Below are positions 10,727 to 20,519 of a stretch of DNA of 64,000 bases, piece after piece. The DNA comes from Brienomyrus brachyistius (lineage: Eukaryota; Chordata; Actinopteri; Osteoglossiformes; Mormyridae). The position numbers and the translations under genes are program-made. The stretch's first letter is position 1; each line of letters starts with the position of its first letter. The stretch lies in assembly GCF_023856365.1 (NCBI RefSeq), contig NC_064555.1, forward strand, positions 12,303,754-12,367,753, read 5' to 3'. The notes beneath the pieces were generated by a model that worked only from the letters and a program-made list of their open reading frames with translations, had not been told where the DNA came from and did not search any database.

Positions 10727-13700
10727 TTAGTTTTGCCTGGCTGTTCCCTGAAATGCTACCGTGGCATAGATCACGCCATTGGAGGTGGGGCATCTCTGAA
10801 CAGGAGGGCAGGCCTTGTCAGGTAGGCAAAGACTGTCATAGTGTAGATCCACAGTCTGAATGAAGAAATAGATAATATTACTATACTGTTAAAACATCAT
10901 GCTGGTACAATGCTGTCAACATAGCTTTGTACATTGTTTATATAAAAATTGCATTTATTGTATTGTACTGTGGATATTATATATTTATTCATTGTATTTA
11001 TATCTATGTGTAGTACCACAGGGGGCCTGAGGGAAATAGAATTTCAATGCACTGTGTACTTGTACACAAATATGATAACAAAGATCTGGGCGATATTTTA
11101 TTTCACATGCAGTGTCACTGTACCTTCAGCTTGTCACTCCTTCCCTGACAGCTGGCACAAGCAGAGGTCTTACAATCTGGATGAGGGAAAAACCATATAG
11201 AGTTGAGTGTTAGGAATCATATGCTCAACCATCGTTATTACTCCTCAATGCCAGGAAATGGGTGTGAGCTGGCTCTGCCAGCACCTCGCTCCACCCTACA
11301 GCTCAGTAACTCACCATATGCCAGCAGCTGACTAAGAACTGAAATATAATCATCTCCAGCCATTTTATTAGAACTACAAATCATGTGTTGGGCCAGTTAT
11401 AAAAGGTGGGTCACTCGTTTTTCATCTTTAAGTTTTTACAAAGATTCCTTGATACATCTTTAAAAAAAATAATTCTCCTTTACTGCTGTCATGACTTGAG
11501 GGACCAAGGACTCAAGGGGTTTATTGAACTAAACAAACAGAGGCTGGAAACAAACAGGACTGTGAGGGATCCAAAGTGAGAGGACATGAACAATAGGGGA
11601 GGACACAGGCAACAGAAATGTCCAACACTAATAACCAGACTAGGGCTGACGAGGCAAACAGGTACTTAAATACAAGGACTAACAAAGGGCAACAAGCAAC
11701 ATGGGTGGCTCCTCAGGGCGACGTCAGGGAGGGGACAGGAGGGTCAGGTGTGCAGGACTTGACAATTGTCATATTCTTGTTAAAGACATGTCCTTGTCTA
11801 AAGGTGCCTGGCCCCTCCACTTAACAACCTAATTAACCCAATCACAGTTTTTTCCCCTAAATAAAATATGCAGTTATGGCAGATGATCACTGGGAACACA
11901 TCTGGTCTGGCACCCTTGAGTGTTGAGTTAGCACACAAAAAATTAGAAAATTTGTGAAGGAACAGGCAGAAAAAAAGTGTAATATTTGAAAGGAAAACAT
12001 CTTGGCTCCCTGTGGCTAGAAGAAAGGATCTCAGTGCCTCAGGGAAAGCCGGTCCCTGGGCCTGCATCAAGTATCTGGGCATTTTACTGTGTGTTCAATA
12101 CTTTTCGGCAAAGATGTCCTACTTTTTCCGGGCACAGAAATTTTATGCAGTTTATTACAATCCCAAAAGCAATAAGGCACAGTTCAGTCAGTTTATGGTC
12201 CTGGCATGAGAGGATGTTCTCATCAACCTTTTAATGAGGCTTTTCTTCATCATAAAAACCAATGATAACAACTCACACAAGAGCAATTACAACACTAACT
12301 GACCCATGTTCCCAAAGCAGTAGCCCCCGTGGAAAGTTGTCACATTGCTCTTGAGCCGTGCCTCCAGATGCATCATGGGATATGAGGGACGATCAGCAAT
12401 AAACACTACTGTCAGTATGTGATGTAATGCTGTCACAATGCTAAAAACATTCAGTACAAAAAAGTCCCTTAATTCATGCCATTGACCTTACCAGTAAAAA
12501 GACTGTATTCAGGAAACACAGAGCATAAAAATAGAGGCAGCATAATCCAGTGTTTCCCAACCCAGTCCTCAGGAAACCCCAGGTGATCCACATTTTCACT
12601 CCCTCCCAGGCCCCATGCTCACCAGGACTCTATACCAGGGGTGGGCAATCTTATCCACAAAAGGTCGGCATGTATGCAGGTTTTATCTGCAACTCTCTCA
12701 TTAGAGGACTGTTTGGCTGAAGAGTCTTCACACCTAGATTTGCCTTAAACCTTTAGTTGCCCTAAAGGTTATCCCAAAAACCTGCATACACAGTGGCCCT
12801 TTGTGGATAAGAAGAAACCTGCTCTATACTAAATAAGGCTATGGGAGATGTACTTTAAATTCATTGTAAGAACCAGCAATACATTGCTGTTGTGGTCTAA
12901 CTGGTTTAAGGAATTGATCAACAGTGTATAACACAGGAAAGTACCACAAACATGAATGCTACTAAGTTATTACAGGCAAAATTCTTAAAATCCCTGTCAC
13001 CTTTTTAGATAAGCCTTCCAGTGTATTTAGTGACCAACCCAAACTGGAATTCCACAGCAGGCAGCCAGTGGTAGTATTACTGAACTGCAGCCTGCTAGCC
13101 AGCTCGCAGGGCCGGCCTGCTGTATAGGTGATACAGGCAATCGCTTAGGGCGCCGTGTGATTCGGGGGTGCAAAAGAGAATGTGCAAAAATAATCTGGAA
13201 AAAAATGCCTCTGGATGCGTTCCGTGACATTACGTTTGTTTACGCTAGTTTTAATATTTCACGTTTAATATTTCACTGTGTTTTGTGAAACAGGCACCAG
13301 CTAGCTAGTTAGCAGCCAGAAACCCCGTGCTGCTGAAATGTTTGTAATATAAATGAACTGACAAAATTTCTATTCTGCTCAGCAGAATCTCGCCTTGGGA
13401 GCCGTAACACCCAGGGCCAGCTAAGTTTCTGTTGCTAAGGTTTTGCTTGAGCAGCAATTGCCCAAAGCAGGAATTAAGATAAGAAAAAACTTTATTCATC
13501 CCAAGGGAGATTACAGTTTATCTGAAATAATTGACACCTTGAGCTTCCTTCACTTTCTTGGAAATGATGTACCTTTGAACACCCACATGATAATTACCTC
13601 CACCGGTATGTTGTTGCAATGCTTTCATATAGAAAGTGAAAGACATTTGTACGTGTCCTCAGCCTTTATAAAGGCTTCACAGCTGATGGCTGGGAACGGG

Positions 13701-16700
13701 ACCTGACTCCTGGCCCGTCTCCTACCACGGCACTTCAGTAGATGGCGCCAAGGGAATCATCCAAAGTCACTACAAACCAGGCAATGGGATGGGTTACGGA
13801 AGGGGAGTCTACTCTACACCAGACATTTCCACGGCTTTAAGGTATTCAAACACATTTACATCGAAAACAACTGGGAAAACCTACAATGTGATCATACAAA
13901 ACAGGATTAACCCTCAGAGAAGAAAAATCCCCTCGGAAACTGAGTGGTTGGTGCCAGTTCCTGCAGGAACATCATCTGATGAACAGAGACAAATAGTGGA
14001 AAGTGCCATTCGTCCATACGGACTTCTACTTAGAGAAGTGTAACATCAAGCTTGATAATATAAATGTATGAGAACCATGAGTCATTCTATTAAAGAATTT
14101 TCAAAGATAAGGGTTTCAAACTGTAGTACTGTACTGCCCCACAAAGGCAAAACACAGTAACTGCGCTGACAGTGGAACTGAGAATGATGTCGAAGTTTTT
14201 AAGGTTTGTTGCCTTTGAAAATGAGAAAGCACTCTTTTTGATTCTTAAAACACTACAGTTGAAGAAAGAACTTTCTGTGCAATACCTAAATTAAATTGAA
14301 TAATCACCCATTGTCCGTGCAACCCAGACAAAGCTGGGCGATTGCGACAAATTGATAGATGGATTACCTGTTGTGTGCTTTGTCCGTGCTCACATAACAA
14401 CAACAATAACAATAACAATAACAATAATAATAATAATAATTATGTGCTTAAAATCTCAACCTGTAGTGCTCACAGAAAGCCTTGGGATGCTTGCTTAATT
14501 CAAGTTTTTTTTTTCCAGATTTACTGGTTTTATAAACGACAATCATTACTTCATTCATTTATTTACAAAAAACATATATAACATTAGCAACAAACAATAG
14601 TTTTAAGTAGATGTCGACCGATATGGGTTTTTCAATAGCCGATGCCAATATTTAGGAGTCAGGGTCAGTCGTGCATTTTTTATCTAGACGTCTGACTAAT
14701 TGTTCGAATCTCAGCTCTCAAAATCAAGCAAGTTCCACAGAAGTACCATTGTCAGCATCAGCTCAAGTGAATGGTAACCACGCTTTCGAACAAACAGTCT
14801 TCTCCGCCATGCATTGTTTTTAGCAGCTCTGTGTCTCTGAGGACGGTGCTGTCTGTGATCAGGTCAGAGTAACGCAGCGTGTTTGAGAGAGCTGCCTGCT
14901 CCGCCCCACAACCATTAAGTGAAACTCTCCGACACAAGAAAAAAACAGAACTGATACCATCGGACTGATTTGGTAATAAATAAAATGTTAACAATTAAAA
15001 TGATTTTTAACAATTAAAAAACGTATGTGAGCCCACCAACAAGCGTACAAAACTAACTCTGTCATAATCAATGATCCTTAACGTTACATGTAAGCTATAC
15101 AGTTGGTTGAAGGCTCATTATCATTACGCCAGTCCCCGACAGCGTAATTCGAATTGTCTTTCAAAAGCGCTCGCGTTTTCTTTTAAAGCAACATTCCATA
15201 GCAAACCAGTTAAATAAATGTGTCTTTGAAAGATAAAAATTTAGGCCTTACTGTTTCTCCTAGGACTCTTCCAGAACTTCTGGCAGGGGTCATGCACAAG
15301 GCAGCATGGGTCACGTGTTCCACAGCAACAATAAGTTAGGCTGCGCGCAGAAGTGCTTGTCTGTAAATCGGCGTACTACGCTCGGATATCGGCCGATGCC
15401 GATACATTAAAAATGCCAAATATCGGTTCTTATATTCTTCTTATATCGGCTCTTATAAAACTTCTAGTTTTAAGTAAAACTTTCGTTTCAAGTAGTAATA
15501 AATTGAAAGTAAAATTAGGGTTCTAAAAGAGCTGTTCTGAGTAAAAAAAGTTAATTGACAAGCATCACTGGGCGCTTTTTAAGTAGTAACACCTTTGCAA
15601 TATCATAAAACACCAAACAATTGTCCCTTTGGGAGCCAGTGAGTGCAACTGCAATTCATTCCAAAATGGTGAGAACACAACTGATTGAGTCATTCTGACA
15701 CCTAATACAAAGAAAATGTAGTAAGATATGTGCTGATAATATATCGATAGATGTCAATAGATTTTCTTTTATGAAACCAATGTATTTGCAACATTTTCGG
15801 AGAATTAAGCAAGTGTCCCAAAACTTTCTGTGAGGGCTGTATATTAAATCAGAGGTGAAATAAATAAGGGAAGAATTATCAACTATCAAGTTTGATCAGC
15901 AATTGTAGCACTAGTAGTATTGGTAGTTATAATAGTAATAATAATGTGTCTAAGACTTATTTTGATTGCTTTTAACTGTTGAAATGCTCATGATAGAACA
16001 TTCCAGAACTAAGTGACATGAGGCTAGGAAGCTCCTTCTCACTGCTGCAGCCATGATCAGGACTGATCACCACTGAAAGACAGTACTGTTTGCTGTGAGG
16101 TCTGTGGAGTCCTTGAGCAGGGGCCTTAACCCTGAAAACTGCTTCAGGGGTTCCGCATACATGGCTGATCCCAAGTGTCATTCTCACCCCTTTATGTGGG
16201 TCTTATTTCAGAGCAAGCGCATAGGAGAGATTCTGGTTTTGGGAGGGGATACAAGTTAATTATTAATAACTTTAAATGCAAATATCTTTTTTTTGGGGGG
16301 GGGGGGGGCATTGGCAAATGGAGCCAAATTTAATATTGGGGGATACAAGAGACCCCCGATTCCCCTCGGTTGTATGCTCCAGTTGAAGAGTAAGATCACC
16401 AAAGACAACCAAACACCAAAGAATGAATCTTTGTACCACTTCTTGTACAAATGGCAAATAAATTGTTGTTGATGTTGTTGTTATTGGTATTATTAGTAAC
16501 AGCAGTAGTATTATTGTTGTTTTTGTTGTTGTTGTTATTATTAGTATATTAGACTTTAGGAGGAAACTGGAGTACACAGAGGTATTACTCACAGACACAG
16601 GGAGAACATTAAAACTGGCCCCCATGTGTAGCTAAAACCCTCAGGATGTGTGGAGTTTGTAGCCTTGTCAGTACGTGGCCCACATGTTTGGAGACACACC

Positions 16701-18817
16701 ACTTACCTGCAGGATGGCAGAGCTTGTAGACAAGCAGAGTGATCAGCAGGGCACCTGCTGGGGTGACGGCGGCCAGGAGAGTCCAGCACACAGGAAATGA
16801 GGTCTGTGACGTCGGACCTGCAGCAAAAACAGCAAACTGGGGAGTCACTAATTTGTGAACAACTCCCTGAAAAACAGAAGCTCAGTGCATAGCAGACATT
16901 GCCCATAGTGTGTCTGCCCTAGACTGGCAGCCCATCCAGTACACGCCGCCCCAGCTAGGAACAGGCTGCCGGCTCACCATGTACTGGGCAAGTGGTTGGA
17001 AGAAGGATGGTTATATTGACTTTATTAAGCTGATGTGGGACGAAACCCATAATAGTACAGGGAGTGCATGTGCACCTGCACACCAACAGGCCAGATTCAA
17101 ACCCCCAACCCTGGACCACAGCGCCACCCAGTGAGAAGCTGTGACATCTGCAAACTGATGTCCTATATTCACTATAATACAAAGTGTATTGCAGTAAAAC
17201 ACAGAGTTCTGTCTTTTTTAAAGGATTGAGATGGATGAAGTCATGTCTATATCTATCTATCCATCCATTTTCAAAACCCACTTGTACAATACAGGGTCCT
17301 GGGGGTCTGGAGCTTATTAATGGCTGCAAGACAGGGAATAACCCAAGATGGGGCTCTAACCAATTGCAGGATGCATACCATTCACACCTACAGACAATCT
17401 GGCAACTTCAATTGACCTCAGCATGTTTTTGGGCTGTGGAGGGAAACTTAAGAAGGGTCAGTCCGTGCCAAATAATAATAATAATAATAATAATAATTGA
17501 TACTTTATTGATCCCCATAGGGAAATTGTCTTTATGCCTCCCACAACTTGCTCTTTTTTCATAGAGGAAGTTGTCTGCGAAGGGCTGCCACCCGTAGTGG
17601 TGCCCAGGGATAATCAATGATTCTTAACGTTACATGTTACAATGTCCAGAAAAGTTCCATGGGCATCATTCCTGATTTTAATGAAAACTTGGTATTTTGA
17701 TCCTTATAGAGAACACTGAAAATTCCCCAAGTTTTATTGAAAAATTCTGATGCAGTCCAAAGTTATGGCCCTTTCAAATTTGGGTGCCACGCCCCTTTTC
17801 TGCACTCGCGAATCGCGCATGTCATTTGTAAGGGTTTTCAGGAGACCATATCTTCGTTTGTAAGCATGCTAGAGAGCTGAAAATTGCTCACCTGGCCTAC
17901 TTTTCCCTGCTCTTTCAGAATATGGCATTAAAATTAAGCTCGGGGGAAGCACTTCAAAGTTATGGACCTGCAAAAATCAGTTTTTGGTTCAACCTCAGAC
18001 ACTTTTTTCGAAATCTGACCCCAAGCTGTGGGGTCACCACCACACCTACATCCAATATTCTTCTATATTTTTGTTATTTGAGGAAGATACTGTAAGCAGA
18101 TGCAAATTCATTCTAAATAACCAGTTATTCTTTGATATATTGCCATCTGAAAATGGTCACAGGTGAGAAACCCCCCACAGGACCCCCTACTTCAGGGGCG
18201 TGGTTGACTTGGAGCACAGCCACTATCCCTAATTGCCCCAGGGACTGGCTTGACCCTGCTTTCTCAATTTTGTGCCACTTTGGATAAAAGTGTCTGGTAA
18301 ATAAATGGGCACAAATGTATCTCCTTCTAAAAATGATCTTACCTGCAAAAGTTAGGTGCTCCCCTGAACCAAAGGTCAGCCTCCCATTGATTCGTACACT
18401 GCAGAAATAGATCCCCAGGTCTGCTTCACTGACTTCCTTAATCCATAGATTTATAAGCCCTGTCAGATTGTCTTTAGTGGCTGTGAAGTGGTCTTCTCTG
18501 TCGAACGTGTTCACCGTTGTGCTGTCCATACTTATTTTTGAGATCCCCAGCATAGTGATTTCCTCTGAGTGCTGTCGGATCCATGTGATCTCAGAGCGGC
18601 TTGTGAAGTTGCAGGGCAGAGCTACCGTACTTCCAGGCAGAACCTGGCGCAGGGCATACAGTGCTGAGGGCAAGACCCCAGTGGAGAGCCCTGAACAGAC
18701 AGAAACAGAGAATAAACATTCAAATATCCATATACTTATCCAATCACAGTAGCCGATTATAGAAATTATTTACTTACACCAAATAAGAAGGGTAAGATTA
18801 AAACGCGTGTAAGTCAT
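10727..18817 (-). CDS. VJ-type V-set receptor with cytoplasmic ITIM
   Basis: Five minus-strand exons: 18778-18817 (signal start, MTYTRFNLTLLIW), 18343-18690 (rest of signal and V domain), 16707-16817 (transmembrane), 11124-11176 and 10727-10795 (tail). Phases 1,1,1,0 agree and the sum is 621 bases, giving 206 aa. The V domain has C40, W50 and C110 (LGIYFC), N-glycosylation sequons at N41 and N88, and a J-like strand LTFGSGEHL, as in unrearranged VJ-type receptors. The membrane helix is LLAAVTPAGALLITLLVY, uncharged. The tail ends GVIYATVAFQ, with Y194 in a consensus ITIM (V-x-Y-x-x-V), which in known receptors recruits SH2 phosphatases; an inhibitory role is inferred. The last intron but one is about 5.5 kb and holds a PARP-like pseudogene and a transposon. 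The tail exons are joined to the V/TM exons by phase and strand only. The V and TM exons are near certain. It could be related to NITR, CD8 or MHC-linked VJ receptors; I cannot choose. Confidence 0.72.
11500..11765. repeat. Dispersed repeat, unclassified
   Basis: A purine-rich block (ACTCAAGGGGTTTATTGAAC through GGCTGACGAGGCAAACAGG) resembles the repetitive terminal segments common in fish genomes and echoes the style of 19583-19905 and 20548-20890. No coding potential. It lies in the large intron of the ITIM receptor. Confidence 0.4.
11770..12545. other. Intron of the ITIM receptor, nothing recognised
   Basis: No supported exon or RNA gene on either strand. Short open frames (for example minus 11798-12082) show no domain or splice logic. 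Confidence 0.45.
12548..12634. mobile_element. hAT-like MITE fragment
   Basis: Starts CAGTGTTTCCCAACCCAGTC, the same terminus as at 9865 and 47188. Truncated by the adjacent element at 12635. Confidence 0.55.
12635..12834. mobile_element. MITE with inverted ends
   Basis: The 5' end CAGGGGTGGGCAATCTTATC with CACAAA and GCATGTATGCAGGTTT is mirrored at the 3' end by AAACCTGCATACAC and TTTGTGGATAAGAAG. This is a short non-autonomous DNA transposon, probably hAT-like, within an intron of the ITIM receptor. Confidence 0.65.
13474..13525. mobile_element. 3' tail fragment of a fish LINE/SINE family
   Basis: AAGATAAGAAAAAACTTTAT followed by TCATCCCAAGGGAGATTAC resembles the common fish tail TTTATTGATCCCNNGGGAAATT, also seen at 17500 and 21270. 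Only the tail is present. Confidence 0.5.
13632..14094 (+). pseudogene. Broken PARP-like ADP-ribosyltransferase gene copy
   Basis: This is a truncated relative of the intact gene at 28226-28984. From about 13690 to the TAA at 14041-14043 the frame matches the catalytic half: SYHGTS, YGRGVYSTPD, NRINPQ, WLVPVP, and the end VESAIRPYGLLLREV. Upstream of 13690 the same frame hits TGA where the intact gene has GGA, and the bases before it match only in a shifted frame. About 520 bases of the 5' half are missing, yet the promoter-side block with GAAAGTGAAA (13632-13641) is kept and now lies just 59 bases before the homologous part. ATTAAA at 14089 could be a polyadenylation signal. The copy lies inside an intron of the ITIM receptor on the opposite strand. 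A short new start inside it cannot be excluded, but loss of the N-terminal half argues for a pseudogene. Confidence 0.85.
14400..14441. repeat. (AAC/AAT)n microsatellite
   Basis: Alternating CAATAA units passing into (AAT)n. Confidence 0.9.
14610..15464. mobile_element. 855-bp interspersed element flanked by 12-bp direct repeats
   Basis: The segment is bounded on both sides by TAGTTTTAAGTA (14598-14609 and 15465-15476), a clean target-site duplication. Its ends share CCGAT and TATCGG motifs (5' GATGTCGACCGATATGGG, 3' TTATATCGGCTCTTATAAAA), with an inner CGGCCGATGCCGATA. No transposase frame is present. It is non-autonomous and its superfamily is unclear. A 28-base block at about 15065-15092 recurs at about 17609-17637. 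Confidence 0.75.
15972..16072 (-). other. Possible alternative last exon of the ITIM receptor (no ITIM)
   Basis: A good acceptor (CTGTCTTTCAG) precedes a phase-1 frame of 33 residues ending YHEHFNS and a stop. Spliced to the membrane exon it would make a 199-aa protein in frame, lacking the ITIM. The 16100-16160 side resembles SINE body sequence, so this may be chance. Confidence 0.25.
16290..16308. repeat. T-run then G-run
   Basis: Eight T residues followed by about ten G residues; a low-complexity tract in an intron. Confidence 0.8.
16912..17136 (-). mobile_element. Rearranged SINE fragments
   Basis: 17060-17136 read on the minus strand gives a tRNA-like head with a B-box-like GGGTTTGAATCT. 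16912-17010 gives a SINE tail ending near GGATGG. Both are diverged and truncated. Confidence 0.5.
17259..17625 (-). mobile_element. Truncated DANA-like SINE plus (AAT)n and LINE-type tail
   Basis: 17259-17455 is a minus-oriented DANA-like SINE body (ATCCATCCATTTTCAAAACC at the tail side). (AAT)n at about 17471-17496 is followed by TTGATACTTTATTGATCCCC and ATAGGGAAATTGTC, a common fish retrotransposon 3' tail. Confidence 0.65.
17640..18180. other. Intron of the ITIM receptor, probably old repeat
   Basis: No supported exon. Repeated phrases such as AAAGTTATGG at two places suggest a dispersed repeat, but I cannot name it. Confidence 0.35.
18184..18312 (+). mobile_element. SINE 3' part
   Basis: Contains CTAATTGCCCCAGGGACTGG and ends CACTTTGGATAAAAGTGTC TGGTAAATAAAT, the well-known tail of a fish tRNA-derived SINE group. 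It lies 31 bp downstream (in receptor sense) of the V exon. Confidence 0.65.
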
Positions 18818-19146
18818 GTCTGTTTTCAAGACCACCGCCGTGATTGTGATGAAGCTACTGAGTGCCCAGTTAAGTGCCTTTGTGTGTTTCCTACCTAACA
18901 TGAAAGTGCTTAACTGAGGCGTTTTTTTTTGTTTGGTTTTTGTGGTTTAGGACCCCCAAGCCGAAATGCATTAACTGGAACAATTCAGTTCTAGTTAATA
19001 AGGACGGAAAGAAACGTTAGGCGGAGTCTTCAACAATCGCATAAGTTTCGTTTTCTCTGTGACCCGCTACGCTTCCCTTTATAACAGGGGCACTATGTAG
19101 CTCGTCAGCTTTCCTCTGGAAGAAAAAAGACGCGCAGGAGGGCATC
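18818..19146. promoter_or_regulatory. Divergent promoter between two Ig-receptor genes
   Basis: Only 329 bases separate the minus-strand start codon at 18817 and the plus-strand start codon at 19147. On the plus strand a TATA-like TTTATAAC (19078-19085) lies about 60 bases before the ATG, placing transcription start near 19105-19115. An ISRE lies 21 bases upstream of the TATA. Shared control of both genes is inferred from the spacing. Confidence 0.7.
19044..19057. promoter_or_regulatory. Interferon-stimulated response element (ISRE)
   Basis: AGTTTCGTTTTCTC fits the ISRE consensus AGTTTCNNTTTCNC at every fixed base. About 11 fixed positions make a chance match in this window unlikely. It sits just upstream of the TATA box of the plus-strand gene and could serve both divergent genes. 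Confidence 0.8.
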
Positions 19147-20461
19147 ATGTCCAGGTACAATCGCTATTATTTGTAATGCTTGTCGGTTTGAGATACCGTG
19201 AAAATAAATGCTTTGTTTAACCAAGACATGAAACTGAACATACAGTACGTTGTACAAATTTCACAAAAAATGTATTTATGTATATTTTTTTCGTACAAAT
19301 ACATTTAATTTTATTACCCGTAATGAATGAAATGTCAAATATGTTCATCAAATGTAACTTTTATAATTCCAAATGATTTACATGAATTTACTTAAATGAA
19401 ACAATTATTTTGCATTGTTTATCTATGATGCACGTCGATAATGTTAGAATATAATTTAAATATATCAGTGGCGGTACTTTATGTACAAAATATACAAATT
19501 ATTACAAGTAAATGTTCTACATACAGTTTTAATCCCATTCACTGTTTTCGTGAGTCTTTATAATAGAGTGTGTGTGTCAGAGTGCGCGGTGAGCGGGTAG
19601 GCGGACTGTCAGGCAAGCTGGCAGGAAGCAGGCAAGGAGGCGAAAATCGGGGAAAATTGGGGATTTATCACGGGGAAGGTTAGGGAAACAGCGAGGAAAC
19701 ATCAACTGACGCTAACTAACATCAATGACCGACCACAGGCAGGGCAAGACGTGGACTCAAATAGACAAGACTGGGCGAAAATAATCTGACACAAATGGGC
19801 AAGATCGGGGAAGCACACATGTATAATCAGGGGGCGTGGCACACAGGAGGAGCGGACGAGGCGGGCATGACTGTGTGATTCTAAGCTTCTGCCCCTGACA
19901 GTCGGTCCACGATAATTTCGTTTCAGTTCCAGTTCTTACGCTAATCGAAACTTAAGGAATTTAATCTTTTCACAGGACTGAAACGAAACTCACATCTCGA
20001 ATACTACCGTTTTTGTTTCGTTTCTGTTACCACATCTCGTGAATAAAACTTTACTTTTGCAATATTAAAACTTAAAATGTTACACATACTAATATATGCG
20101 TTTCACGTACCTTTTTAGGTTTTTGGTTCTCCACATTCTGTTCCTCGACTTTTATGCGATGATTGGTGAGCAATACACTTTTAAGAAAATGCAATATGAA
20201 AAACTGGGCTTTCGCATGTAGACAGCTAATGTTTTAATGGTATCGTTAATATGTTGAGGTGGCACCGTAGTGCTTGTGTGGTGGTTCTGTGTTCTCCCCT
20301 GTTCTCTTAAGCCCCTCAAATTCTCATTTCCTCCGCATACTTTTCTTCAAGCTTCTCCACTTTCCCCTTGCGGTGCAATTGTATGTGATTTAGGTTATTT
20401 ATCTACACTAAACTGCAATTAATATGTGAGTGTGTACTTGAATGTTTTCCCTCCCCTGTTG

Positions 20462-20519
<58 letters not shown>

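Noticed and set aside
13443..13706. 87-codon open frame before the PARP-like pseudogene
   Set aside because: It runs through a LINE tail fragment and into the pseudogene in the wrong frame; no homology.
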